Positions 35,072 to 43,102 of a stretch of DNA of 64,000 nt are shown piece by piece. The position numbers and the translations under genes are program-made. The notes under the pieces are model-generated. The model made no database searches. It worked only from the letters and a program-made list of their open reading frames with translations, and was not told where the DNA came from. How positions within the stretch are numbered: the stretch's first letter is position 1; every line of letters begins with the position of its first letter. Origin of the DNA: Jiangella rhizosphaerae (GTDB taxonomy: Bacteria > Actinomycetota > Actinomycetes > Jiangellales > Jiangellaceae); the NCBI RefSeq assembly GCF_003579925.1, contig NZ_QUAL01000190.1, positions 35,444 through 99,443 of the forward strand, read 5' to 3'.

Positions 35072-36316
35072 TCATTCGCCCTGGTCGTCGTCGGCCCAGC
35101 CGAGGGCGTCTCCGAGCTGGCGGAGGGCGTCGCGGGTCTGGTCGGATGTGACCTTGCTGTAGATCTCCATCGTCATGGCGATCTTGCTGTGGCGGAGGAT
35201 CTGCATGACCACGCGGGGGTGTACGCCGAGGTCGACGAGCAGGGTTGCGCAGGTGCGGCGGGCGTCGTGGACGGTGATCGTTGGCACGGTGGCCAGCCCG
35301 CAGCGGCGGGTGAAGGAGCGGTTCACGTTGCGGGGTTCGATCGGGGTGCCGTAGCGGGTGGTGAACACGAGGTCGGTGGTGTGCCACAGCTCCCCCGCCG
35401 TGTCCTGGTCGGCGGACTGGTCCTGGCGACGTTGCTTGAGCGCGGCGACGACGATGTCGGGCAGTGGCAGCCGAGCGGACGAGCTGTCGGTCTTGAGGTC
35501 GCGGTGCAGCAGCTCTCCCCCGACGCGCTGGAGTTGACGGGTCAGGTGGACCTCGCCGCTGTCGGTGTTCACATCGGACCAGCACAGCCCGAGCACTTCG
35601 CCCTTGCGCAGCCCGAGCACGAGGACCAGGACGTAGAGCGCGAGCAGTGGGTCATGGTCGCGGCGAGCGGAGTCGAGGAACAGGCGGGCCTGTTCGCTGG
35701 TCCACGCTTGTGTCTGGCGGGCGCGGCCGTGCGGGAGCTTGACCAGGGCGGCGACGTTGCGCGTTACCAGCTCGTCAGTCAGCGCGGCGGACAGCATCGA
35801 GCGGACGCACTCACGGATCGCCCGGACCGAGCTGGGCGCGGGCAGGTCCTTGCAGCACCGTCGCGGCTTGACCGCGCAGCAGCGGGCGGCCTCTCCCCTG
35901 GCGGCATCCTTGCCCTGCGCGCAGCACTGGCAGGTGGTGCGGACCTTGTTGAGCCAGGTCTGCACGTCGCGGACGGTGAGCCGGTCGACCCGCTTCGAGC
36001 CGATGCCGGGGATGATGTAGCGGCGCACGAACGTCTCGTACTTGGCGTAGGTGGCCGGGGCGAGGTTGGGCCGGATCAGGTCTTCCAGCCAGTTCAGCGC
36101 GTACGCCCGCACGGTCATGGAGCTGGTCGCGACCGGGCCACGTTCGGCAGCCTCGCGGACGTTGCCGATCTTGTCCCGCACCTCGTCTTCGGTCTTGCCG
36201 TAGACGTACTTGCGGGCGCGGTTGCCGTTGGGCTTGGTCACCCAGGCGTAGGCGGCGTAGCCGGTGCGGTACGGGTAGATCGACCCTTCACCGTTCGCAC
36301 GGACGCGGCCGGTCAT
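35072..36316 (-). CDS. int: tyrosine recombinase (AICE integrase)
   Basis: 414 residues. The N-terminal arm-binding part (YAAYAWVTKPNGNRARKYVYG) and SAM-like core-binding domain are followed by a Cys-rich insert (TCQCCAQGKDAARG, CCAVKPRRCCKDL). The catalytic domain has LGLRKGEVLGLCW (Arg I), VHDARRTCATLLVDLGV (His-x-x-Arg), ILRHSKIAMTMEIYSKV (His and nucleophile Tyr). ATG 36316 overlaps the xis stop. The Cys-rich insert between core and catalytic domains may be a zinc site. It sits right beside attL, as in pSAM2. Confidence 0.93.
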   Translation of the reverse strand: MTGRVRANGEGSIYPYRTGYAAYAWVTKPNGNRARKYVYGKTEDEVRDKIGNVREAAERGPVATSSMTVRAYALNWLEDLIRPNLAPATYAKYETFVRRYIIPGIGSKRVDRLTVRDVQTWLNKVRTTCQCCAQGKDAARGEAARCCAVKPRRCCKDLPAPSSVRAIRECVRSMLSAALTDELVTRNVAALVKLPHGRARQTQAWTSEQARLFLDSARRDHDPLLALYVLVLVLGLRKGEVLGLCWSDVNTDSGEVHLTRQLQRVGGELLHRDLKTDSSSARLPLPDIVVAALKQRRQDQSADQDTAGELWHTTDLVFTTRYGTPIEPRNVNRSFTRRCGLATVPTITVHDARRTCATLLVDLGVHPRVVMQILRHSKIAMTMEIYSKVTSDQTRDALRQLGDALGWADDDQGE

Positions 36317-36510
36317 GCCGCTGCCTCCTCGACGATGCGGGCGATGTACTCGTCCACCCACTCGGGCAGCACCTTGCGATACCGGCCGACCTTGACCGAG
36401 CGCAGCTCACCCGTGAGCACCAGCATCTTGGTCTTGGACAGCCCGAATCCGAGCATGAGCGCGACCTCGGCGGTAGTCAGCCACTTCGGCCGGATGATCG
36501 TGTCAGTCAT
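36313..36510 (-). CDS. xis: excisionase (helix-turn-helix Xis)
   Basis: 65 residues. A winged-helix excisionase (HTH_17 type): WLTTAEVALMLGFGLSKTKM, then GELRSVKVGRYRKVLPEWVDEYI. It directs excision with Int by binding near the att site. Overlaps int by four bases, so the two are translated together. Confidence 0.88.
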   Translation of the reverse strand: MTDTIIRPKWLTTAEVALMLGFGLSKTKMLVLTGELRSVKVGRYRKVLPEWVDEYIARIVEEAAA

Positions 36511-36596
36511 GAGAGTCCTCCCGTTGTCGGGGCCGGAAGATTTCCTGTTGGAGCAGCTGGCCTGGCGGGCGAATCCGGCAGCCGCGGTCGAAGGAT

Positions 36597-38030
36597 TTAC
36601 TGCGCACGTCGGATGCGGGTCAGGGTGTGGGTGCGGACGGCGTTCGCAGCGTCGAAGTCGGTGAGGTAGCCGCGCCCGGCGTAGGTCCAGGACCCGAGCG
36701 TGATCACGGCGTCGACCTGGTCGACCTGGTCGGGGTCGAGGTCGAGCACGTCGCGCACGACGGCATCGGGCTCGAGGTGGGCGCGGCGGCGTCGCCAGGT
36801 GCGGCGTGCTTCGCGGCGGGAGCCGAAGGTGACGCCGTAGGCGCGGGACTTGGTGATGGGGTGGCCTCGGTAGCCGAGGGTGGCCAGACGCCGTGCGATG
36901 GGTTGGTAGTCCTCGTTGACGGTGACGAGGCGGGCGGCGGCGGCGATGATCCGGCAGGCGTGGTCGGTGGCCCCGGCGTGGCGGGCATCGGACGCGGAGC
37001 GGATCCGCCCGGTGGTGGGGAGCCCGAAGTCTTCGACGCCCTTGGTGAGGTACTTGGACAGGTAGCCGCCGACCATCTCCGGGTGCGCCGGACCGGTGCT
37101 GTTGTCGCGGCCAGCGCCGAGGGTGATGGTGCGGGTGTCGAGCTGGGTCCCCCACCGCAGCCGCAGCGTGTCGCCGTGCGGGGTGTCGGCGTCGGCGTAG
37201 ACGTGCGCGGCGGCGGCACGGACGGCGGTGGTGATGTCGTCGGCGCTCAGGTCGAGCAGCGGCGGACTGTCGGGACCGGTGGGACCGTCGAGGCGGACGA
37301 CGGCATGGAAGTGCACCACGCCGCGTGCTTGGAACTCGGTGACCTTGGTGTAGGCGACGCGGGCGAAGTCGACGAACCCGAGGCCCTTCTTCGAGCTGAC
37401 CGGCAGCCCGACCGAGCGGGCGAGCTGGCGGCGCAACGCGATGGTGAACCTGCGCCACAGTTCGGGGGCGTGCCACTGCCACACCACGTGGGCGGTGTAG
37501 TCGTAGCAGTCCCGGCACAACGGCTGACCGACGAAGCGGTCGTCGTCGGTGTGGCGGCGGGTGCACGACAGCGGGCGTCCGTGCGGGCAGACGGGGCGGT
37601 CGCGGCGGGCCCGGCACGGTGTCTTCTTGCCGTGCCCGTTCGTGCTCGTGGCGCGGTGGACGGGGCCGAACGAGGGGGCGGTGAGGGTGACGAACACGCT
37701 CGGGTGGGTGCGCACCGTCTCGGGTACCCCGTGACCACCGACAAGCCCGGCCATGAGGACGTGCCAGGCGTCGCCCTTGTACTCGCGCGAGCAGGATGGG
37801 CAGACAGCTTCGCGGCGGTTGCCGCAGCGCACGTAGGTGTAGCCGTCGTGCTCGTCGTCGGAGCTGTAGGTGCCGACGACCTCACCCGTGACCGCGTCCA
37901 CGTGCACGGAGCTGCCCTGTAGGCGGATGGGGTTGGAGCACCCCCGCGTGGACCGCTCGGCCTCGGACTGGGAGAGCCGGGCGGCGAGCTGGTCCACGTC
38001 GAGGGCGGCCAGGCTGGCGGTCGAGGTCAC
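36597..38030 (-). CDS. RepSA-like rolling-circle replication initiator
   Basis: 477 residues. An N-terminal Cys pair region (RREAVCPSCSREYKGDAW) and a second Zn-like cluster (CPHGRPLSC, CRDCYDY) precede the catalytic core. GVVHFHAVVRLDG is the HUH metal-binding motif, and GGYLSKYLTKGVED matches the Tyr/Lys motif of rolling-circle initiators. It should nick the element origin and start replication of the excised circle. GTG 38030 overlaps the stop of the small upstream gene. Confidence 0.88.
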   Translation of the reverse strand: MTSTASLAALDVDQLAARLSQSEAERSTRGCSNPIRLQGSSVHVDAVTGEVVGTYSSDDEHDGYTYVRCGNRREAVCPSCSREYKGDAWHVLMAGLVGGHGVPETVRTHPSVFVTLTAPSFGPVHRATSTNGHGKKTPCRARRDRPVCPHGRPLSCTRRHTDDDRFVGQPLCRDCYDYTAHVVWQWHAPELWRRFTIALRRQLARSVGLPVSSKKGLGFVDFARVAYTKVTEFQARGVVHFHAVVRLDGPTGPDSPPLLDLSADDITTAVRAAAAHVYADADTPHGDTLRLRWGTQLDTRTITLGAGRDNSTGPAHPEMVGGYLSKYLTKGVEDFGLPTTGRIRSASDARHAGATDHACRIIAAAARLVTVNEDYQPIARRLATLGYRGHPITKSRAYGVTFGSRREARRTWRRRRAHLEPDAVVRDVLDLDPDQVDQVDAVITLGSWTYAGRGYLTDFDAANAVRTHTLTRIRRAQ

Positions 38031-38182
38031 GACGCGGCCTCGCGGTCGACGTGAGCACCGTCGCACGGCCAGGACCGGCATCCGGTGGCGGTGCGGTGCG
38101 CGAGCTGGGTCAGGCACCGGGTCGAGCAGACCCCACCGTCGGCCTTGGCCTTGCCGCCACACACGACACACACAGCGGTCAT
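38027..38182 (-). CDS. 51-aa zinc-finger-like protein
   Basis: MTAVCVVCGGKAKADGGVCS is followed by TRCLTQLAHRTATGCRSWPC, a small protein with two CxxC-like pairs. It is translationally coupled to the rep gene (GTGA) and to the upstream gene. The ATG and stop overlaps at both ends argue that it is real. Function unknown; similar tiny Cys-rich proteins sit before rep genes in other AICEs. Confidence 0.75.
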   Translation of the reverse strand: MTAVCVVCGGKAKADGGVCSTRCLTQLAHRTATGCRSWPCDGAHVDREAAS

Positions 38183-38436
38183 GGCCGGATCCGGGCGGCG
38201 AGGTTGACCGAGTACTCCGGCGGGACGGCGTTGGACCGGAACAACACCGGGCCGGTCGAGCGGAGCACGTCGAGCACGTCGGCGAGCAGTTCCGAGGCGG
38301 CCTCGCACTCCTCGCGGCTGCCGGTGACACGGATGCGGATCATGCGGCTGCCCTCACGTCCTCGCCGGGCGCGTTCAAGGCCGAGGTCGATGCCGCCGAT
38401 CCCGGAGAACAGCGACAACACGGTCAGACCGTTCAT
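38179..38436 (-). CDS. small AICE protein with a cytosine methyltransferase N-terminal leader
   Basis: From ATG 38436 the product begins MNGLTVLSLFSGIGGIDLGL, which is motif I (SAM site) of a cytosine-C5 DNA methyltransferase. After about 31 residues it runs into MIRIRVTGSREECEAASELL, a different short protein ending AARIRP. ATG 38343 has GAGGG eight bases upstream and may be the original start of the second part. The FtsK gene stop overlaps ATG 38436 (ATGA), so the leader is likely translated. This looks like an in-frame deletion of a dcm gene. Confidence 0.75.
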   Translation of the reverse strand: MNGLTVLSLFSGIGGIDLGLERARRGREGSRMIRIRVTGSREECEAASELLADVLDVLRSTGPVLFRSNAVPPEYSVNLAARIRP

Positions 38437-40013
38437 GCCGCCACCGCCGGGGTCTCGGCGGCGTCGTGGTCGTCGGGGTCGGGGACGGCGGCCAGCGCGG
38501 GCGTGGCTGGCTCGACGGCGGGGGGTGGTGGGGGTGGGGTGGTGTAGTTCCAGGCGAGGTCGCGCACGTCGTCGTCGGTGATGTGGGTGAACCGGACCCG
38601 CCACGGGGTGGGTTGGCCGTCGATGAGCACGAACGCGACACCGGGCGTGGACATCGGGATCGATTCACACAGCGCGCCGCGTTCCCACGCCTTCTTGCCC
38701 AGCACCATCTTGGACTCTTCTTCGGAGTCCAGGCGCAGCCCGACTTTGACCGGGAAGAGGTTGCGTTGCGGGACCGTCTCCTTGCGGGGGTCTTGCAGCA
38801 GCGCGACGACGGTCACGCCGACCGCGCGGCCTTGGGACAGGACCGTGGTCAGGGCGGAGTCGAACCGGGTCTTCAGGGTCTTGTAGGGCATGTAGGCGGT
38901 CAGGAACGCCAGCTCGTCGACGATGCAGACGATGAACGGGTGTTCGGTCGACGGGGCGAGTTTGCGGGTGCGTCCGGCCAGGTCGCCGGTGCGTTCCCGC
39001 ACGAGCGCGGCGAGGTCTTCCATGAGCGTCACCAGCTCTTCGGCCTTGGCCTCGGCGATACCGTCGCGGCCGTTGTCCCAGGCCAGCCGGTCGAACAGCA
39101 TCCGGCCCATCGTGAGCTCCATGCCGCCCTTGGGGTCGATGCCCCACAGCCGGACCAGCCGCGTGGGGATCGCGGGGGCGAGCGCGGCGACGATGGACCA
39201 CAACACGCTGCCCTTGCCCGAGCCGCTGGCCCCGGCGACCAGGACGTGCGTGTAGAGCACCTGCAGCCGGTAGGCCAGGCCGTCCTCGCGGCGGGCGACC
39301 GGGAGCCGTTCGAAGTCGATCTGCTCGACCGGGAGTGGGGCGAACCGGGGCACCGGGGCGGCCAGCTTGTCCGCCCTGGGGAAGACCAGCGTCACGGTGC
39401 CGGACTTGACCGTGCGGGCGGTCACGCGGTCGATGTACTCCGGGTGCGAGCCGCCGACCCGGTAGGCGTGCGCGAGCTGCACGACGTGGTCGCGCCAGTC
39501 GTCCGGGGTCTGGCCAGGCAGCAGCCGGACCCGCAGCTCGTCGCGGCCGTAGCGGGAGATGACCCGCACCAGGCGTGGGATGACGGGGTCGCCGTTGCGG
39601 TCCTTGGTGGCCAGGCCGCAGGCGATGGTGTGGCGACGCCACCGGGGCCGGTAGAGGAACGTGGCCCGGACCCCGCCGAGCAGCCGGGCACCGACCGGGG
39701 CGAACGAGGCCCGGTGCAGGTGCCGCCACAGCGCGAGCAGACCGGCCGGCGCCACGACGGCGGCCGCCACGAGGATCCAGTCCGCAGCCAGGAAGTACCA
39801 GGTCGTGAGCACGGCGGCGACACCGACCAGCAGCGACCCGACCAGCGCGGGGAACTTCCACAGCAGCAGGACCAGGCCGGGGAGCACGGTGAGGATCGCC
39901 AGGACGACGAGGAACCACGCCAGGAGCTGACGCGGCCAGGAGTCACGGTCACGCAGGCCCTTGGCGAACGTGGCCGCCTGGCCGGGAGTGATCGTGGTGA
40001 CGGGAGCGGTCAT
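38433..40013 (-). CDS. FtsK/SpoIIIE-type DNA translocase (AICE transfer protein)
   Basis: 526 residues. Two or more N-terminal membrane helices (about 30-95) are followed by an ATPase core with Walker A GASGSGKGSVLWSIV and Walker B FIVCIVDELAFLTAY, then AVGVTVVALLQDPRKETVP. A TraSA-like protein moves double-stranded element DNA to a mating partner. ATG 40013 is preceded by GAAGG at some distance; a GTG at 40022 is also possible. It is the only transfer ATPase in the element, as expected for an AICE. Confidence 0.9.
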   Translation of the reverse strand: MTAPVTTITPGQAATFAKGLRDRDSWPRQLLAWFLVVLAILTVLPGLVLLLWKFPALVGSLLVGVAAVLTTWYFLAADWILVAAAVVAPAGLLALWRHLHRASFAPVGARLLGGVRATFLYRPRWRRHTIACGLATKDRNGDPVIPRLVRVISRYGRDELRVRLLPGQTPDDWRDHVVQLAHAYRVGGSHPEYIDRVTARTVKSGTVTLVFPRADKLAAPVPRFAPLPVEQIDFERLPVARREDGLAYRLQVLYTHVLVAGASGSGKGSVLWSIVAALAPAIPTRLVRLWGIDPKGGMELTMGRMLFDRLAWDNGRDGIAEAKAEELVTLMEDLAALVRERTGDLAGRTRKLAPSTEHPFIVCIVDELAFLTAYMPYKTLKTRFDSALTTVLSQGRAVGVTVVALLQDPRKETVPQRNLFPVKVGLRLDSEEESKMVLGKKAWERGALCESIPMSTPGVAFVLIDGQPTPWRVRFTHITDDDVRDLAWNYTTPPPPPPAVEPATPALAAVPDPDDHDAAETPAVAA

Positions 40014-40018
40014 CGTGG

Positions 40019-40174
40019 TCACACCACCTTCACGAGGTCGGGCCAGGTGGCGACGGTGAACCGGTGATCGTCGCAGTAGACGAACCCGGTCAGCCGGGAC
40101 AACCACATCGGGTCGGTGGTCCGCTTGCAGTTCATGCAGCGCCCGTCGTAGCGGGGATCGGGCTTGGTGTACAT
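40019..40174 (-). CDS. 51-aa small protein with Cys motif
   Basis: MYTKPDPRYDGRCMNCKRTT is followed by DPMWLSRLTGFVYCDDHRFT. One CxxC pair and a later CDDH give a likely single zinc site. It lies directly upstream of the translocase gene. No known function; context suggests an accessory role in transfer. Confidence 0.7.
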   Translation of the reverse strand: MYTKPDPRYDGRCMNCKRTTDPMWLSRLTGFVYCDDHRFTVATWPDLVKVV

Positions 40175-40193
40175 CAGGTGTCTCCGTCCGGGG

Positions 40194-40358
40194 TCAGAGC
40201 TGGGCCAGGTCGAAAGGCTGGCCAGGATGATCGGGCAGGCACTCCGGGCAGCGGGCATTGCCGGGGCCGTCGTGGTCGGTGAAGACGAACCACCCGCCCG
40301 TCGAGTCGTCAGCGACGGTGGTCGACGGGCAGGCATCGCAGAACAGCAGCCGCGCCAC
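40194..40358 (-). CDS. 54-aa small protein with two CxxC motifs
   Basis: GTG 40358 gives MARLLFCDACPSTTVADDS; GGWFVFTDHDGPGNARCPEC follows and it ends PFDLAQL. The two CxxC pairs spaced by 27 residues suggest a zinc ribbon. It fits without overlap between two other tiny genes of the same strand. Family not recognised. Confidence 0.65.
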   Translation of the reverse strand: MARLLFCDACPSTTVADDSTGGWFVFTDHDGPGNARCPECLPDHPGQPFDLAQL

Positions 40359-40364
40359 GACCGA

Positions 40365-40547
40365 TCACCGCTTCGCGGCCGTGCTCTTACGGGCCGGGCG
40401 GCGAGTCCGCTTGGCGGGCTTGGCGCACGAGGCACAGGCGGTGTCGGGCTGGGTGGCCTGGCGCCGTCCGCACACCGTGCAGGCGAACCCGTACGACGCG
40501 ACACCATCGACGGCGAGCGCGGCGAACAGGACCGGTTCGCCGTTCAC
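40365..40547 (-). CDS. 60-aa small zinc-ribbon-like protein
   Basis: GTG 40547 gives MNGEPVLFAALAVDGVASYG, then FACTVCGRRQATQPDTACAS and a Lys/Arg-rich tail. Two CxxC motifs (CTVC and CASC). The basic tail could touch nucleic acid. The start overlaps the stop of the 39-aa membrane protein gene. Confidence 0.65.
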   Translation of the reverse strand: MNGEPVLFAALAVDGVASYGFACTVCGRRQATQPDTACASCAKPAKRTRRPARKSTAAKR

Positions 40548-40663
40548 GACAGCACTCCGAGAGCGGTCGCGGTCGTGCCGACGACACCGGCCAGGACCAG
40601 CAACGCCAGCAGCACCAGCGGCAGCGCCCACGAGGTGGGCCGGGCAGTACTACGGTGGAACAT
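40544..40663 (-). CDS. 39-aa single-helix membrane protein
   Basis: MFHRSTARPTSWALPLVLLA continues into LLVLAGVVGTTATALGVLS, one transmembrane helix with a basic N-terminus. The ribosome site GAAGGAGGGGAG before ATG 40663 is the strongest in the element, so it is probably made in quantity. Small membrane Spd-type proteins in Streptomyces elements aid spread; that role is inferred from place and size only. Confidence 0.7.
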   Translation of the reverse strand: MFHRSTARPTSWALPLVLLALLVLAGVVGTTATALGVLS

Positions 40664-40700
40664 GCCTCTCCCCTCCTTCTCAGGGGGTTGGAGATGGAAG

Positions 40701-40746
40701 CCGCCCAGGAGCCGAAGGTTTAGCGGCCAGTCCGGCTCCTGGGCGG
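40701..40746 (-). terminator. 14-bp perfect hairpin between small AICE genes
   Basis: CCGCCCAGGAGCCG and CGGCTCCTGGGCGG flank an 18-base loop in the gap after the 77-aa gene and before the strong start at 40663. No T-run follows, so it may be a partial terminator, an RNA-processing site or an mRNA stabiliser. Confidence 0.6.
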
Positions 40747-40749
40747 TGC

Positions 40750-40983
40750 TCATCGAGGGGCGACAGCCCCCGTGCCCGCCTGGGTGGCGAGCTTGCTCGT
40801 GAGGGTGTCGGCGGCGACCATCGCGCACGCGGCCAGCCGGTAGAGCACGCCCGGATCGAGCGTCACGAGCTGCACCGTGCCGCCGTCGACCCCGTCGAAG
40901 GTGACGCCGCAGTCCAGCGGGTCGACCGTCACCGACTCATCGACGTACAGCACGCCACCGGACGGTGCGAGCGCCCCGGCCAT
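40750..40983 (-). CDS. hypothetical AICE protein, 77 aa
   Basis: MAGALAPSGGVLYVDESVTV is followed by strands and a helix VLYRLAACAMVAADTL. It looks like a small alpha/beta protein. ATG 40983 overlaps the stop of the upstream gene by one base. No family recognised. Confidence 0.65.
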   Translation of the reverse strand: MAGALAPSGGVLYVDESVTVDPLDCGVTFDGVDGGTVQLVTLDPGVLYRLAACAMVAADTLTSKLATQAGTGAVAPR

Positions 40984-41204
40984 CACGCAGCCGCCTTCGA
41001 CAGCGCGGCCAGGTCGTCGCGAGTGGCGCGCAGCTCTGCAGTGAGCCGGTCGATGTCGTCCAGGTCGAGCAGAAGCGAAGCGTCCCCGACGTTGACCGAG
41101 GCGAACGTGTCGCAGAACTCGCCGCGCTGGTGCACGACGTGCGTGATCGGGGTGTCCTCGTTGACGTGGACGTTGACGGTCAGGTTGCTCGCCACGGTGA
41201 TCAC
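40983..41204 (-). CDS. hypothetical AICE protein, 73 aa
   Basis: MITVASNLTVNVHVNEDTPI has a beta-rich start. A C-terminal helix LDDIDRLTAELRATRDDLAA follows. Overlaps the SCO3933-like gene by four bases, so these genes form one transcript from the 41.65-kb promoter. No family recognised. Confidence 0.65.
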   Translation of the reverse strand: MITVASNLTVNVHVNEDTPITHVVHQRGEFCDTFASVNVGDASLLLDLDDIDRLTAELRATRDDLAALSKAAA

Positions 41205-41623
41205 GCGGCCTGGTTCTCACCGGACGGACGGCGAGCGCCCTTGCTCGGAGCCTGCACGCCGGTGGCGCGGTAGCTGTAGGCCATCCGGGGCCGTCCGCGA
41301 CCCTCTTCCACGTACGGGGTGACCGTCATGCCGGTGAACTCGACCGGCCGGAACGGCAGACCGTGGATGGTGTCCGGCAGCGTCGGGCACACATCGGCGA
41401 GGATCTTGACCGTGATCGTCTCCTGACCCTTGCGGACCTCCGGGTCCATGTCCTCGACCCGTACCTGCCACACCCGCAGGCCAGTCACCTTGTCGATCTC
41501 CTGGACCCGGTTGTCCTTGGTCGACTGGTCGAAGTTGTCCACCTGGGTGGCCTCGCCACGGACCATCGCGCCGTGCGGGAAGACCATGTCGTGGGTGACC
41601 GGGATACGTCCCTGCAGTGCCAT
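41201..41623 (-). CDS. SCO3933-like plasmid/AICE regulatory protein
   Basis: 140 residues. It contains the conserved MVRGEATQVDNFDQSTKDN segment, then a WQVRVEDMDPE-type strand and PRMAYSYRATGV. This matches the protein family named after SCO3933 that sits first in the transfer/replication operon of many Streptomyces AICEs; the exact role is not settled. It is the first gene after the divergent promoter facing the GntR repressor. Confidence 0.8.
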   Translation of the reverse strand: MALQGRIPVTHDMVFPHGAMVRGEATQVDNFDQSTKDNRVQEIDKVTGLRVWQVRVEDMDPEVRKGQETITVKILADVCPTLPDTIHGLPFRPVEFTGMTVTPYVEEGRGRPRMAYSYRATGVQAPSKGARRPSGENQAA

Positions 41624-41674
41624 CACTGCCTCCTTGGGTTCAGGCACCGGCCGGACCGGTACCCCTAGTTGGAC

Positions 41675-41695
41675 TCGTACCATTCATTGGTACGA
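41675..41695. promoter_or_regulatory. candidate GntR operator (TCGTACCA palindrome)
   Basis: TCGTACCA and TGGTACGA form a perfect inverted repeat with a 5-base spacer, 52 bases upstream of the SCO3933-like start. A second half-site, TTGGTACGAA, lies at 41747-41756 just after a TAGAAT -10-like hexamer (41739) for the repressor gene. KorSA-like repressors control both directions in this way. Confidence 0.65.
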
Positions 41696-41771
41696 ATTTA
41701 GCTTCTCATGGGTGGGTCACAAGGTCAAGGGGTACGGGTAGAATCGTTGGTACGAATCTCTGGAGGACTCC

Positions 41772-42551
41772 TTGACCAGCGACGACACGCCCATGCGGCC
41801 GAGCGGTAAGCACCTACGGACCGCCGTTGCCGATGACCTACGGCGCGCGATCGAGACCGGTGAGCTTCCGCCAGGTGCGACCCTGCCGACCGAGCCGGTG
41901 CTCATGCAGAGATACGGCGTGTCCCGCAACACTGTCCGGAACGCCCTCGGCGATCTAGAGAACGCGGGGTTGATCGAGGTCCGGCAGGGTCGAGGACGGC
42001 AGGTGCGCCGACGAGAGCCAGTCTGGATCTACGCGTCGCGGTCGGAGAGCCGCGCCAGGCGGAGGCCGTCGGGCGTCGACTCGTGGGTCGACGACATGCG
42101 CAGCCAGGGTCGCGTGCCACGGACCGACATTGAGGTCGCTGTGCTGCACGCGCCAGTTGACGTTTCCGAACGGCTGAACCTCGACAACGGTGCGACGGTG
42201 GCAGTACGCAGGCGTATCCGTTTCGCAGACGATCAGCCGTGGAACATGAACGACTCGTACTACCCCATGTGGCTCGCACAGGAAGTGCCCGCGATCCTCG
42301 ACCCAGCAGACGTCACTACCGGCCTGACCGTCCACCTCGCGGACCGGGGCTATGCGCAGGTCTACTACAACGACGAGCTGACGGCCCGCATGCCGACGCC
42401 GGACGAAGCGAAGGCACTCAACATCGGTCCCGGCGTCCCGGTGATGTGCCACATGCGGACGGGCGTGACGAAGGGCGGCAAGCCGATTCGAGTGACCGTC
42501 ACGGTCATGCCCGGCGACCGTCACCGGCTGCTGTACGAGGTGCCCGCGTGA
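41772..42551 (+). CDS. GntR/HutC-type repressor with UTRA domain (KorSA-like)
   Basis: 259 residues. The winged HTH has LRTAVADDLRRAIETGELPP, LPTEPVLMQRYGVSRNTVRN and ALGDLENAGLIEVRQGRG; the C-terminal UTRA ligand domain runs from about 95. TTG 41772 has GGAGG five bases upstream; ATG at codon 8 is an alternative. In AICEs such proteins silence transfer and replication genes. The UTRA domain implies a small-molecule inducer. Confidence 0.9.
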   Translation: MTSDDTPMRPSGKHLRTAVADDLRRAIETGELPPGATLPTEPVLMQRYGVSRNTVRNALGDLENAGLIEVRQGRGRQVRRREPVWIYASRSESRARRRPSGVDSWVDDMRSQGRVPRTDIEVAVLHAPVDVSERLNLDNGATVAVRRRIRFADDQPWNMNDSYYPMWLAQEVPAILDPADVTTGLTVHLADRGYAQVYYNDELTARMPTPDEAKALNIGPGVPVMCHMRTGVTKGGKPIRVTVTVMPGDRHRLLYEVPA

Positions 42552-43102
42552 CGCACATCGAACAGGCGACCCCCCGAGACCTGGACGCGTTCCTCGACGT
42601 GCTGTCAGCGGCGAGTGCGCGCCTGCACGCGCGCGGCATCGACCAGTGGCCGCGCCGGTTCGCCGCGAGCAAGGTCCTGCCGGACATCGAAGCGGGCCGG
42701 GCCTACGTCGTTCGAGACGGCCGACCGGTCGTCGCCACGACCATCCTCAGCGAGGTAGGAGACGCCGACTTCTGGACCCCGGCCGAGCTGGCGGACCCCG
42801 CCTACTACGTGAGCAAGATCGCGACCGTGGACGGATACACCGGACTCGGGTCGGCGCTGCTGGACTGGTGCGGGCGGCAGGCTGCTCGCCAGGGCGGCGA
42901 GCTGTTGCGGCTCGATGCCTGGCGGACGAACCCGGACCTGCACGCCTACTACCTCGCGCGAGGATTCCGACACGTGCGCACGGTCGAGCTGCCTCACCGC
43001 AACTCCGGGGCGCTGTTCGAGCGGCCAGCCCGCGACACCGTCACGGACGCGATGCGAGACTACGGCCTCGCAGATCCCTCACCGGTCGAGGTGACGCCGT
43101 GA
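42548..43102 (+). CDS. GNAT-family N-acetyltransferase
   Basis: 184 residues with a GNAT fold. The acetyl-CoA loop is VDGYTGLGSALLDWCGRQAA, and ELLRLDAWRTNPDLHAYYLARGFRHV is the later strand-helix. GTG 42548 overlaps the GntR stop, so it is co-expressed with the repressor. The target is unknown; a self-modifying or cargo function is possible. Confidence 0.82.
   Translation: MTHIEQATPRDLDAFLDVLSAASARLHARGIDQWPRRFAASKVLPDIEAGRAYVVRDGRPVVATTILSEVGDADFWTPAELADPAYYVSKIATVDGYTGLGSALLDWCGRQAARQGGELLRLDAWRTNPDLHAYYLARGFRHVRTVELPHRNSGALFERPARDTVTDAMRDYGLADPSPVEVTP

Noticed and set aside
36597..38030. Extending the Rep protein to an upstream start giving 577 residues
   Set aside because: The extra N-terminal sequence is Arg/Ser/Pro-rich shadow of two small overlapping genes; the GTG at 38030 overlaps the preceding stop.
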